Shown in pieces: positions 49,214 to 58,498 of a DNA stretch of 64,000 bases. Below the pieces are notes generated by a model that saw nothing but the letters and a program-made list of their open reading frames with translations, did no database searches and was not told the DNA's origin. The stretch comes from Actinomadura litoris (GTDB lineage Bacteria > Actinomycetota > Actinomycetes > Streptosporangiales > Streptosporangiaceae), in NCBI RefSeq assembly GCF_009733595.1, contig NZ_WOFH01000003.1, forward strand, positions 124,001 to 188,000, given 5' to 3'. A program made the position numbers and the translations under genes. Position 1 is the stretch's first letter; each line of letters opens with the position of its first letter.

Positions 49214-52200
49214 GAACCCGGCCGCACGAGCGGGAACGGGATCGTCTCGCGGATGCTGCGCCCCGTCAGAGTGATCAGCAGCCGGTCGATCCCCATGCCC
49301 ATCCCGCCCGCCGGAGGCATCGCGTACTCCAGCGCCCGCAGGAAGTCCTCGTCCAACTCCATCGCCTCGGGGTCGCCCCCGGCCGCCTGGAGCGACTGCT
49401 CGGTGAGCCGCTGCCGCTGGAGGATCGGGTCGATCAGCTCCGAGTAGGCGGTGCCGAGCTCCAGCCCGAAGACGATGAGGTCCCACTTCTCCGCCAGGCG
49501 CGGGTCGTCGCGGTGCGGACGGGTCAGCGGCGACGTCTCGGCCGGGTAGTCGCGGACGAACGTCGGCTCCGTCAGCTCCTCCTCGACCAGCGCCTCGAAC
49601 AGCTCCTGGACGACCCGCCCCTGCCTCCAGGCGGGGTCGAGGTTCAGCCCGGCCCGCTCGGCGAACGACCGCACCTTCGCCGCCGCGGTGTCGGGGGTGA
49701 CCTCCTCGCCGAGCGCCTCCGACACCGACCCGTAGACGGTGATCTCCCGCCACGGCTGCGCCAGGTCGTGCTCGACGCCGTCGCGGACGACGACGGACGT
49801 GCCGAGCGCCGCCTTCGCCGCGTCCACGACCAGCGAGCGGGTGAGGTCGGCCATCGTGTCGTAGTCGCCGTAGGGCTCGTACGCCTCCAGCATCGTGAAC
49901 TCGGGGTTGTGCTTCTGCGAGACGCCCTCGTTGCGGAAGTTGCGGTTCAGCTCGAAGACCCGCCCGACGCCGCCGACCAGCAGCCGCTTCAGATACAGCT
50001 CGGGCGCGATCCGCAGGTAGAGCTGCATGTTGTAGGCGTTGATGCGGGTGGTGAACGGACGCGCCGCCGCCCCGCCGTGGATCGGCTGGAGCATCGGCGT
50101 CTCGACCTCCAGGTAGCCGCGCGCGCGCAGGCCGTCCCGGACGGCCGCCACCGCGTCGCCGCGCATCCGCAGCATCCGGCGGGCGTCGTCGTTGACGATG
50201 AAGTCGACGTAGCGCTGCCGGACGCGGGCCTCCGGGTCCGACAGGCCCGACCGCTTGTTGGGCAGCGGGCGCAGGCACTTGGCCGTCAGCCGCCACTCCT
50301 CGGCGAGCACCGACAGCTCGCCGCGCCGGGACGTGACGACCTCGCCCGCCACCCCGACCTGGTCGCCGAGGTCGATCAGCGACTTCCAGTACCCGAGCGA
50401 CTCCTCGCCGAGCGCGTCGGCGGTCAGCATCACCTGGATGTCGGCGGTCTCGTCCCGCAGCGTGACGAAGATGAGCCGTCCGTGCTCGCGGGCGAGGACG
50501 ACACGCCCGGCGATCGCGACGTGCTCGCCGGTGCGGGTGTCGGGCGCCAGGCACGGGAACCGGTCGCGGACGGCGGCGGCGAAGTCGGCGCGCTCGAACG
50601 ACAGCGGGTAGGGCTCCATGCCGCAGGCGCGGATCTGGTCGAGCTTGGCGTGCCGCACCCGCTCCTGCTCCGACAGCCGCCGCTGCGGCGCGCGGGCCGA
50701 CTCGGCGGCCTCCTCGATCTCCTTGATCCGGTCGACCAGGCCCATCGTCGGCACCATCGCGGCGGCGCGGTCGAGCTTCGGCCGGTTGAAGCTCGGCAGG
50801 AAGCCCTCGGCCCGCGCGTAGGCGAGCCCGAGCCGGATGATGTGCCGCCCCTGCTGGTAGCAGATGAACCGGGGGCGCCAGTGCGGCAGGTATTTGGCGT
50901 TCGCCAGGTACAGGGACTCAAGCTGCCAGAACTTCGACGCGAACGACAGGAACCGGTAGTAGGCGCGGGCGACGGGCCCGGCGCCGATCTGGGAGCCGCG
51001 CTCGAACGCCGAGCGGAGCATCGCGAAGTTCAGCGAGAGCTGCTGCGCGCCGACGGCCGCCGCCTTCTCGGCGAGCTTGGCGACCATGTACTCGTTGAGC
51101 CCGTTCTCGGCGGCCCGGTCGCGGCGCATCAGGTCGAGGGACAGGCCCGTCCGCCCCCACGGGACGAAGCTGAGCAGGCCGCGCAGCTCGCCCTCGGCGT
51201 CGAACGCCTCGACCATCACGCAGCGCCCGTCGGTCGGGTCGCCGAGGCGGCCGAGCGCCATCGAGAAGCCGCGCTCGGTCTCCTCGCCGCGCCAGGCGTC
51301 CGCGTTGCGGATCAGCTTGGCCATCTCCCAGCCGGGGATCTGCGAGTGCCGCCGGATCCGGACCGTGTACCCGGCCCGCTCGACCCGGCGGACGGCCTGG
51401 CGGACCTGCCGCATCTCGCGTCCGTCCAGGTTGAAGTCGGTGAGGTCGATGATGGCCTCGTCGCCGAGCTCCAGCGCGTCGAACCCGTGCCGCCGGTAGA
51501 TGTGCGCGGCGCGCTCGCCGACGCTGACCGCGCCCGGGATCCACGCGTGCGCGCGGCACTCCCCGAGCCACGCCTCGATCGCCTGGTCCCACGACTCGGG
51601 ATCGCCGAGCGGGTCGCCGCTGGCCAGCGAGACCGAACCCTCCACCCGGTAGGCGATGGCCGCCTTACCGTTCGGCGCGACGATGATGTCCTTGTCGCGG
51701 CGCAGCGCGAAGTAGCCGAGCGAGTCCTGGTCGCCGTACTCGGCGAGCAGCGCGCGCGCCGCGAGCTCCTCCGGCGGGTTCAGGACGGGGTCGCGGCGGC
51801 CCGGCTTGAACAGCGCCCAGAACGTCCCGACGAACAGCCCGGTGCCGAGCACCCACAGGATCACGTCCACGTAGAACGGGACGTGCACGTCGATCGGCTT
51901 GCCCGTGACGCGCGGCCCGAGGACGGTCTGGGTGATCGCGTAGACCGGGTGCGTCCAGAAGTCGCCCTTGGCGTTGCGGTCGGTGACGGTGACCAGGAAG
52001 GTGCCGATGCCGCAGGTCACGATCAGCAGGCAGGTGAAGACGATCGCGGCGAGCCGCCGGTTGGCGCGGTCGGGCAGCGTGGTGAACTGCCCGCGCGCGG
52101 CGACCAGCAGGCCCAGCACGGCGAGGTACACGCTCGCGGTGACGATCAGGCCGACCGGGGTCGGCCGGTCGGGGTCGAACAGCGTGGTGAGGACGCCGGT

Positions 52201-52497
52201 GACGCCGAGCGCGGCGGGCAGGCAGAACATCAGCACGAGGATCCGCCAGGCGGCCTTCTTGCGCCGCCGCACGCCCATGGAGAGCAGGATCCAGACGAGC
52301 CCGACGGGCACGCTGGGGAACCAGCCGAGGTAGCCGATCCAGCGCAGCGCCCAGATGTCGGCTATCTCAAGGATGAGACCATAGGAGACCCACGCCAGCA
52401 GTGACAGGATGCCGGAGAGCCGGGTGTACCAGAAGAAGATCGTCGGCGCGGCCTGGATGAGCCGCCGCCACTCGCCGGTCACGCCCTTCTCCGGCAT
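49210..52497 (-). CDS. lysX: Bifunctional lysylphosphatidylglycerol synthetase/lysyl-tRNA synthetase LysX
   Basis: A 1095-aa fusion. The first 235 residues hold about six or seven membrane segments. Residues about 260-560 are the MprF-type DUF2156 aminoacyltransferase (VAPNGKAAIAYRVEGSVSLASGDPLGD, RHGFDALELGDEAIIDL). Residues about 650-1090 are a class II lysyl-tRNA synthetase with an OB fold (HVAIAGRVVLAREHGRLIFVTL), motif 2 FRNEGVSQKHNPEFTMLE and motif 3 GMGMGIDRLLITLTG. It charges a lysine tRNA and transfers lysine to phosphatidylglycerol, reducing surface negative charge and protecting from cationic peptides. ATG at 52497 with GGGGGGA upstream. It is divergent from three Ser/Thr kinases. 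Confidence 0.95.
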   Translation of the reverse strand: MPEKGVTGEWRRLIQAAPTIFFWYTRLSGILSLLAWVSYGLILEIADIWALRWIGYLGWFPSVPVGLVWILLSMGVRRRKKAAWRILVLMFCLPAALGVTGVLTTLFDPDRPTPVGLIVTASVYLAVLGLLVAARGQFTTLPDRANRRLAAIVFTCLLIVTCGIGTFLVTVTDRNAKGDFWTHPVYAITQTVLGPRVTGKPIDVHVPFYVDVILWVLGTGLFVGTFWALFKPGRRDPVLNPPEELAARALLAEYGDQDSLGYFALRRDKDIIVAPNGKAAIAYRVEGSVSLASGDPLGDPESWDQAIEAWLGECRAHAWIPGAVSVGERAAHIYRRHGFDALELGDEAIIDLTDFNLDGREMRQVRQAVRRVERAGYTVRIRRHSQIPGWEMAKLIRNADAWRGEETERGFSMALGRLGDPTDGRCVMVEAFDAEGELRGLLSFVPWGRTGLSLDLMRRDRAAENGLNEYMVAKLAEKAAAVGAQQLSLNFAMLRSAFERGSQIGAGPVARAYYRFLSFASKFWQLESLYLANAKYLPHWRPRFICYQQGRHIIRLGLAYARAEGFLPSFNRPKLDRAAAMVPTMGLVDRIKEIEEAAESARAPQRRLSEQERVRHAKLDQIRACGMEPYPLSFERADFAAAVRDRFPCLAPDTRTGEHVAIAGRVVLAREHGRLIFVTLRDETADIQVMLTADALGEESLGYWKSLIDLGDQVGVAGEVVTSRRGELSVLAEEWRLTAKCLRPLPNKRSGLSDPEARVRQRYVDFIVNDDARRMLRMRGDAVAAVRDGLRARGYLEVETPMLQPIHGGAAARPFTTRINAYNMQLYLRIAPELYLKRLLVGGVGRVFELNRNFRNEGVSQKHNPEFTMLEAYEPYGDYDTMADLTRSLVVDAAKAALGTSVVVRDGVEHDLAQPWREITVYGSVSEALGEEVTPDTAAAKVRSFAERAGLNLDPAWRQGRVVQELFEALVEEELTEPTFVRDYPAETSPLTRPHRDDPRLAEKWDLIVFGLELGTAYSELIDPILQRQRLTEQSLQAAGGDPEAMELDEDFLRALEYAMPPAGGMGMGIDRLLITLTGRSIRETIPFPLVRPGS

Positions 52498-52682
52498 CGT
52501 CCCCCCGTCGGCACGCTGTGCAACTCTCTTATTTGTACCGGGTGTCACGTCGATCACGCTTCCGTCCGCACTCCCTCGCCCTGTGGCGAACCGCGGAGTG
52601 GTGCCGGGCGTCGTACGGGTAGGGGGTTGTGGCTTGCAAGCTCGGTCCAAGGTTCTCAGTAAAAGTCGATATGGTCGCGGAT

Positions 52683-54650
52683 ATGCCAAATGAACCCGGG
52701 GAGCGGTTGCTCGCCCGCCGCTACCGACTGGTAACCCAGGTCGGCCGAGGCGGCATGGGGACGGTCTGGCAGGCACACGATGAGGTCCTCGGTCGTGACG
52801 TCGCTGTGAAGGAGGTCATCCTCCCGCATGGTCTCACCGATGAGGAGCGTGCCGTCCACCACAAGCGGACCTTCCGCGAGGCGCGCACGGCCGCGCGGCT
52901 CGGCCATCCCGGGGTGGTGACCGTCTACGACGTCGTCGAGGAGGACGACCGCCCCTGGATCATCATGGAACTCATCCGCGCGCGCTCCCTCGACCAGGTG
53001 ATCAAGCAGGAGGGGCCGCTCGAACCGCGCCGCGCCGCCGAGATCGGCCGGCAGATGCTCGCCGCGCTGCACGCCGCGCACGAGGCCGGGGTGCTGCACC
53101 GCGACGTCAAGCCCAGCAACGTGCTGGTCACCGGCAGCGGCGGGGCGGGCGACCGGGCCGTGCTCACCGACTTCGGCATCGCCACCGCCGCCGGCGACGC
53201 CACCCTCACCCAGACCGGGCTGGTCATGGGCTCGCCCGCCTACATCGCGCCCGAGCGCGCGCGTGGCCGCGTCGCCGGGCCCGCCTCCGACCTGTGGTCG
53301 CTCGGCGTCACGCTGTACGCGATGCTGCACGGCAAGTCGCCGTTCGAGCGCCCCGAGCCGATGGCCGCGCTGGTCGCCGTCATCTCCGAGGCCCCCGACC
53401 CGCCCGAGAAGGGCGGACGGCTCGTCCCGGTCATCGAGGGCCTGCTGCACAAGAACCCCGACCAGCGGATGGGCGCGATCGAGGCCGGGGCGCTGCTGGA
53501 CGACATCGTCCGCCAGGAGACCGTCGACACCCAGCGCACGATGGCCGTGGAGTACCCGGTGGAGGCGCCCGCCGCGCAGACGCGGGTGACGCCGATCCCG
53601 GAGCTGCCCGACGTCCCCGACACGCCCGAGATCCAGGAGGTGTCGGCCCCCGACAACGCGCGGCCCGACCAGCTCACCCGGTTCGACCCGGTCAAGAAGC
53701 CCGCCAAGCCGCACCGCCCCCGGCCCGCGACCTCTCCTCAGGGCGCTCCGCCGACCAGGGCGAGGGGGCCGGCGGGGCCGGGCGACACCGCGCACGACGA
53801 GCCGCGCCCGGACACCACCGTCCTGGACGACTCCACCCTGGCCGCCGCGGCCGGCGCCGTCGCCCCGGCGGGCAGCGACACGTCCTGGCAGGCGGGGCCG
53901 CCGACGCGTCCGGCGGGCGCCGTCCACCAACCGCCGCCTCCGCCCGGCGCGCCCGAGGTACCCGGACGCCCCGCGATCCCCGCGCTCGCGCTCAACCGGA
54001 ACGCGCTCATCATCGGCGTGGTCGTGCTCGTCATCATCGTGGTCATCGCCGGTATCGCGATGGCCAGTTCGGGCGGCGGCTCGGACGACCCGGACGAGAA
54101 GGGCGCGCGGCCGGCGCCGAAGTCGCAGAGCCCCTCGCCGTCGGCCCCCGCGACCTCGGCGAAGCCGAGCGGCACGCCGAAGCCGACGCTGCCCGCCGGC
54201 TTCCGGATGCACCACGACCGCAGCGGCTACGCCGTCCCCGTCCCGGACGGGTGGAAGGGCCCCGAGCGCAAGACCGGCGGCGACTTCTTCTACTCGCCCG
54301 ACCGCGCCGCCTACATCCAGATCGACCAGACCGACAAGCCGGGCGCGAGCGCGATCGACGACTGGCGCAGGGCGGACTCCGGCGGCCCCGGCTTCCCGGG
54401 GTACAAGAAGATCAAGATCGCGCCGAGCGGCGACCAGCCGCCCGTGCGCGACACCGGCTCCGGCGACCGGTCCGCCGACTGGGAGTTCACCTTCGACGGC
54501 GACGGCGGGCGGCTGCACATCCTCAACCGCGGCTTCGTCGCGAACGGGCACGGCTACGCGATCCTCGTGCGCGCCCCCGACGGCGGCTGGGGCGAGCGGT
54601 TCGCCGCGCTCCAGCCCGTGTTCCGGTTCTTCGAGGCCGCCAAAAAGTGA
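52683..54650 (+). CDS. Membrane Ser/Thr protein kinase, first of three in tandem
   Basis: A 655-aa kinase. VGRGGMGTVW, VAVKEVIL, HRDVKPSNVL, DFG (LTDFGIATA) and AYIAPERARG lie within about 10-275. A Pro-rich cytoplasmic linker runs to a membrane helix (about 440-462, LIIGVVVLVIIVVIAGIAMA). The extracellular part is a Ser/Pro spacer and a folded domain of about 150 residues (GYAVPVPDGWKGPERKTGGDFFYSPD... YAILVRAPDGGWGERFAALQPVFRFF) resembling the PsbP/MOG1-like fold. The ATG at 52683 is chosen because TATGGT ends seven bases before it and no Shine-Dalgarno exists, pointing to a leaderless mRNA; an ATG at 52671 is possible. It is divergent from lysX by 185 bp. Confidence 0.93.
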   Translation: MPNEPGERLLARRYRLVTQVGRGGMGTVWQAHDEVLGRDVAVKEVILPHGLTDEERAVHHKRTFREARTAARLGHPGVVTVYDVVEEDDRPWIIMELIRARSLDQVIKQEGPLEPRRAAEIGRQMLAALHAAHEAGVLHRDVKPSNVLVTGSGGAGDRAVLTDFGIATAAGDATLTQTGLVMGSPAYIAPERARGRVAGPASDLWSLGVTLYAMLHGKSPFERPEPMAALVAVISEAPDPPEKGGRLVPVIEGLLHKNPDQRMGAIEAGALLDDIVRQETVDTQRTMAVEYPVEAPAAQTRVTPIPELPDVPDTPEIQEVSAPDNARPDQLTRFDPVKKPAKPHRPRPATSPQGAPPTRARGPAGPGDTAHDEPRPDTTVLDDSTLAAAAGAVAPAGSDTSWQAGPPTRPAGAVHQPPPPPGAPEVPGRPAIPALALNRNALIIGVVVLVIIVVIAGIAMASSGGGSDDPDEKGARPAPKSQSPSPSAPATSAKPSGTPKPTLPAGFRMHHDRSGYAVPVPDGWKGPERKTGGDFFYSPDRAAYIQIDQTDKPGASAIDDWRRADSGGPGFPGYKKIKIAPSGDQPPVRDTGSGDRSADWEFTFDGDGGRLHILNRGFVANGHGYAILVRAPDGGWGERFAALQPVFRFFEAAKK

Positions 54651-54704
54651 ACTCAGGATCGGTGTATGCCGATCTGTTAGGTGAGATCGGTAGGGTCGCG
54701 ACAC

Positions 54705-56420
54705 ATGTCGGACGGGGAACACGCGGATCACACGGACGGACGGCTCCTGGCCGGCCGGTACCGCCTGTTGTCGGTGGTCGGGAGCGGGGGGATGGGCACG
54801 GTCTGGCGTGCCCGCGACGAGACCCTCGACCGCGACGTCGCGGTGAAGGAGGTCGTGCTGCACGCCTCCCTCAGCGCCGAGGATCGCGAGAACCGGCACC
54901 GCAGGACGCTGCGCGAGGCGCGCGCCTCGGCGCGGCTGAACCATCCGGGCGTCGTGACGGTCCATGACGTCGTCGACGAGGACGACCGTCCGTGGATCGT
55001 CATGGAGCTGGTGCGGGCCCGCTCCCTCCAGGACGTCATCGACGAGGACGGGACGCTCCCGCCGGGGCGCGTCGCCGACATCGGCAGGCAGGTGATCGGC
55101 GCGCTGCGCGCCGCGCACGCGATCGGGATCCTGCACCGCGACGTCAAGCCCGCCAACGTGCTCGTCACCCCCGACGACCGCGCCGTGCTCACCGACTTCG
55201 GCATCGCGCAGATGGCGGGCGACGCGACGCTCACCAACACCGGGCTGATCATGGGCTCGCCGGCGTACATGCCGCCGGAGCGGGTCAACGGCGAGCCCGC
55301 GACCCCCGCGTCCGACCTGTGGGCGCTCGGCGCGACGCTCTACGCCGCCAGCGAGGGCCGCGCGCCGCACCACCGCAGCGACGCGATGGCGGTGCTCGCG
55401 GCGGTGATGACGCAGGAACCGCCGCCGCCGCGCAACGCCGGGCCGCTCGCGCCCGTCCTCGCGGGGCTGCTGCAGCGCGACCCCGTCCGGCGGCTGAGCG
55501 CCGACCAGGCGGAGGAGGCGCTCGCCGCGGTCGCCTCCGGCCACGCGGCGAGCCAGGCCGCCGCGCAGATCGCGATGCAGGCCGGCGGCATGGGCGGGAC
55601 CGCGGCCGACCGGCACTGGAACACCGGCACGGCGGTGGACGACGGGGCCACGCTCGCCGCGCCCGCGACCCCGGCCACCGGCATGACCGACCACTACGCC
55701 ACTCCTACGGGCGGCCCCTGGGCCCCCGCCGGGCCCACCGCGACCGGACCCGCGCCGAAGCGCCGGTCGAGGCTGCCGATGATCCTGGGCGCGGTCGCCG
55801 TCGTCGCGCTCCTCGTCCCGGTGGGGATCTTCCTGTGGCCGGACGGGGCGTCCAGCGGCGGTCCGGACGCCACCGGCTCCTCACCGGTCCCCAGCCCGCC
55901 CGTCAGCACGGGCGTGGGCGACCTCACGCAGTCGAGGCCGTCCCCCACGCCGCCGACCCCGACGGTGCCGGGGGCGACGCGGCTTCCGGCGGGGCTCACC
56001 CGTTCGAGCGGCCCCGGGTACACGATCGGGGTGCCGGACGGCTGGAAGCGCACGGTGGACGGCACCCGCTCCTCGTGGATCGATCCCGCGTCCGGCGCCT
56101 ACGTCCAGGTCGACCGGACGCCGTGGACGGGCGACCCCTACGACCACTGGGTCGCCTGGGAGCAGGAGGCCCGCGCCGACGGCAAGCTCCCCGGCTTCCA
56201 GAAGATCGGGATCACCCGGACAACCGTCGGGTCGCTGCCCGCCGCCGACATCGAGTTCCTGTGGTCGCGCCAGGGCGGCACGCGGGCCCGCGACCGCGGC
56301 GTGATCGCGAACGGGACCCCGTACGCCGTGATCGTGGCGCTCCCGGCCGCCAGGTGGAACGACCGGACGGCACTCGTGAACAATGTGCTCGACAGTTTCC
56401 GCCCCGCCGGGGCGGGATGA
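54705..56420 (+). CDS. Membrane Ser/Thr protein kinase, second of three
   Basis: A 571-aa paralogue of the preceding kinase with VGSGGMGTVW, VAVKEVVL, HRDVKPANVL and LTDFGIAQM intact. The membrane helix is at about 357-378 (ILGAVAVVALLVPVGIFLW). The extracellular domain (GYTIGVPDGWKRTVDGTRSSWIDPASGAYVQVDRTPW... IANGTPYAVIVALPAARW) is clearly homologous to that of the first kinase, so both may sense related signals. The start at 54705 is preceded by TAGGGT seven bases earlier than a likely transcription start at the ATG, again leaderless. It lies 54 bp after the first kinase with its own promoter. Confidence 0.93.
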   Translation: MSDGEHADHTDGRLLAGRYRLLSVVGSGGMGTVWRARDETLDRDVAVKEVVLHASLSAEDRENRHRRTLREARASARLNHPGVVTVHDVVDEDDRPWIVMELVRARSLQDVIDEDGTLPPGRVADIGRQVIGALRAAHAIGILHRDVKPANVLVTPDDRAVLTDFGIAQMAGDATLTNTGLIMGSPAYMPPERVNGEPATPASDLWALGATLYAASEGRAPHHRSDAMAVLAAVMTQEPPPPRNAGPLAPVLAGLLQRDPVRRLSADQAEEALAAVASGHAASQAAAQIAMQAGGMGGTAADRHWNTGTAVDDGATLAAPATPATGMTDHYATPTGGPWAPAGPTATGPAPKRRSRLPMILGAVAVVALLVPVGIFLWPDGASSGGPDATGSSPVPSPPVSTGVGDLTQSRPSPTPPTPTVPGATRLPAGLTRSSGPGYTIGVPDGWKRTVDGTRSSWIDPASGAYVQVDRTPWTGDPYDHWVAWEQEARADGKLPGFQKIGITRTTVGSLPAADIEFLWSRQGGTRARDRGVIANGTPYAVIVALPAARWNDRTALVNNVLDSFRPAGAG

Positions 56421-56442
56421 GCACCAGGGAGACCGTTCAGGA

Positions 56443-57792
56443 ATGGCAGCAGAGGCGCGTCTGCTCGGCAACCGCTACCGGCTCGACTCGGTGGTCGGCC
56501 GCGGCGGCATGGGCACCGTGTGGCGCGCCTACGACGTCATGCTCGACCGCGAGGTCGCGGTCAAGGAGGTCGTCCTCCCGCCGGGGCTGAGCGAGGCGGA
56601 GCGCGCCGTCCTGTACGAGCGGACGTTCCGGGAGGCGCGGGCGTCGGCGCGGCTGAGCCACCCGGGCGTCGTGATCGTCCATGACGTGGTGGAGGAGGCC
56701 GACCGGCCCTGGATCGTGATGGAGCTGGTCAGCGCGCCGTCGCTGCAGGACCTGCTCGACCGGGGCCCGATCGGGCACCGCCGGGTCGCCGAGATCGGCC
56801 TCCAGATGCTCGCGGCGCTGCGGCACGCCCACGAGAAGGGCATCCTGCACCGCGACATCAAGCCCAGCAACGTGCTGATCACCGACGCGGGCCGGGTCGT
56901 CCTCACCGACTTCGGCATCGCCCAGATGGAGGGCGACGCGACGCTCACCCAGACCGGCCTGGTCATGGGCTCGCCCGCCTACATCCCGCCGGAGCGCGCG
57001 CAGGGCGAGCGGGCGGTGCCCGCCTCCGACCTGTGGGCGCTGGGCGCGACGCTGTACGCGGCCGTCGAGGGCCATTCCCCCTACGAGCGCTCGGACGCGA
57101 TGGCCTCGCTCCAGGCCGCGCTCACCGAGCCCGTCCCGCCCGCGCGCAACGCGGGGCCGCTGGCGCGCGTGCTGGACGGGCTGCTGGCGCGCGAGCCGGT
57201 GCACCGGATGACCGCCGCGCAGGCGCAGCCGCTGCTCGTCCAGGTCGCGACGCTGCCCCCGGCCCCGATGACCTCGGCGGACGCGACCGTGCTGGACGAG
57301 CCGTCCGGCCGCTTCCCCGCCCGGCCGCGGGGCGGGCGGGAGGACGAGGCCGCCGACACCGTCCTCGACCCGAGCGAGATCGAGGCGGTCACCCGGCGCG
57401 AGGGCACGAACCAGCACTTCCCCGGCCCGGCGGCCCCGCCTCCGAACCCCGGCAAGGGCGACCCCGAGCCGAGGACGCTGCTGGAGACCGACTGGGCCCC
57501 GCCCCCTCCGGTGAACCCGCACGCCGCCCCGCAGACGCCGCCCCCGTGGGAGCAGCCGCGCCAGGCGGCGAACTGGCAGCAGCCCCCACCGCCCCCGACC
57601 GTCGACGACGGCGCCCGGCACGGCCTGGACGAGCGCCGCAGGACCGTGCTGATCGTCACGGTCGCGGTGATCCTGGTGATCGTGGCGGTGCTGGCCGGGG
57701 CGTTCATCCTGCGCCAGAAGCTCCACTCGGGCGCCATGGACGCGACGCGCGCCCCCCGGACGTGGGTCGTGACGCCCGGCCCGGGGATCTGA
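56443..57792 (+). CDS. Membrane Ser/Thr protein kinase, third of three
   Basis: A 449-aa kinase with VGRGGMGTVW, VAVKEVVLP, HRDIKPSNVL and LTDFGIAQM intact. A Pro-rich linker (AAPPPNPGKGDPEP...) and a membrane helix at about 402-424 (VLIVTVAVILVIVAVLAGAFIL) follow. Only about 25 residues lie outside, so unlike its two siblings it has no extracellular sensor domain and may be driven by the others. It lies 22 bp after the second kinase and is probably cotranscribed with it. The ATG at 56443 gives MAAEARLLGNRYRL. Confidence 0.93.
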   Translation: MAAEARLLGNRYRLDSVVGRGGMGTVWRAYDVMLDREVAVKEVVLPPGLSEAERAVLYERTFREARASARLSHPGVVIVHDVVEEADRPWIVMELVSAPSLQDLLDRGPIGHRRVAEIGLQMLAALRHAHEKGILHRDIKPSNVLITDAGRVVLTDFGIAQMEGDATLTQTGLVMGSPAYIPPERAQGERAVPASDLWALGATLYAAVEGHSPYERSDAMASLQAALTEPVPPARNAGPLARVLDGLLAREPVHRMTAAQAQPLLVQVATLPPAPMTSADATVLDEPSGRFPARPRGGREDEAADTVLDPSEIEAVTRREGTNQHFPGPAAPPPNPGKGDPEPRTLLETDWAPPPPVNPHAAPQTPPPWEQPRQAANWQQPPPPPTVDDGARHGLDERRRTVLIVTVAVILVIVAVLAGAFILRQKLHSGAMDATRAPRTWVVTPGPGI

Positions 57793-57803
57793 CGCGGGCG
57801 GGC

Positions 57804-58409
57804 TCAGGAACCGGCGGTGAGCGCGTCCAGCGCGAGGCGCAGGTCGGCGACGTGCTCCTCAAGGCCGCCGGGCCCGCCGTCCGAGCGCAGCCGGGCGACG
57901 TCGTCCTCGACGAGGGAGAGCCGCTCGTCCAGCGCCTTGAGGAGCCGCTCGGAGCCCTCGAAGCCCTCGGTCCCCTCGGCGAGCGTGGTGCGCAGCAGCG
58001 CGGCCTGCCGCCGCAGCTCCGCAGTGCGGTGGTTGAGGTCGACGAACACCTGCACCTTCGCGCGCAGCAGCCACGGGTCGAACGGCTTGGTGAGGTAGTC
58101 GACGGCGCCCGCCGCGTAGCCGCGGAACGCCTGGTCGCGGGCATCGCCCGCGGCGGTCAGGAAGATGATCGGGATGTCGCGGGTGCGGGGCCTGGCCTTG
58201 ATGTGCCCGGCGGTCTCGAACCCGTCCATCTCCGGCATCACGACGTCGAGCAGGATCAGCGCGAAGTCGTCGTTGAGCAGCTCCTTGAGCGCGTCCTGAC
58301 CCGAGGAGACGGGGACGACCTCCACCGGCAGCGCGTCGAGCACGGCCGCGAGGGCGGTCAGGTTCTCCTCGCGGTCGTCGACGGCCAGGATCCTCGTGGC
58401 GTTCGGCAC
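57804..58409 (-). CDS. Response regulator (CheY-like receiver with helical tail)
   Basis: A 201-aa protein. The receiver domain has AVDDREE, the phospho-acceptor Asp in LILLDVVMPEMDG, Thr in FLTAAG and the lysine in LTKPFD. A C-terminal helical stretch (DLNHRTAELRRQAALLRTTLAEG..., about 125-200) has a coiled-coil character and no DNA-binding domain. It is therefore probably a partner or hub rather than a transcription factor. GTG start. It is convergent with the third kinase. Confidence 0.9.
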   Translation of the reverse strand: MPNATRILAVDDREENLTALAAVLDALPVEVVPVSSGQDALKELLNDDFALILLDVVMPEMDGFETAGHIKARPRTRDIPIIFLTAAGDARDQAFRGYAAGAVDYLTKPFDPWLLRAKVQVFVDLNHRTAELRRQAALLRTTLAEGTEGFEGSERLLKALDERLSLVEDDVARLRSDGGPGGLEEHVADLRLALDALTAGS

Positions 58410-58498
58410 CGCACCCTCCGCATCGGTGACCTGCTACGCGTCCCACCTTGTCACGCCAGTGCGGACGACGACAGTCAATCGCCCCAGAGTGACGATTT

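Noticed and set aside
56417..56590. ATG overlapping the second kinase stop, as start of the third kinase
   Set aside because: It is in a different frame from the kinase; the kinase frame starts cleanly at 56443.
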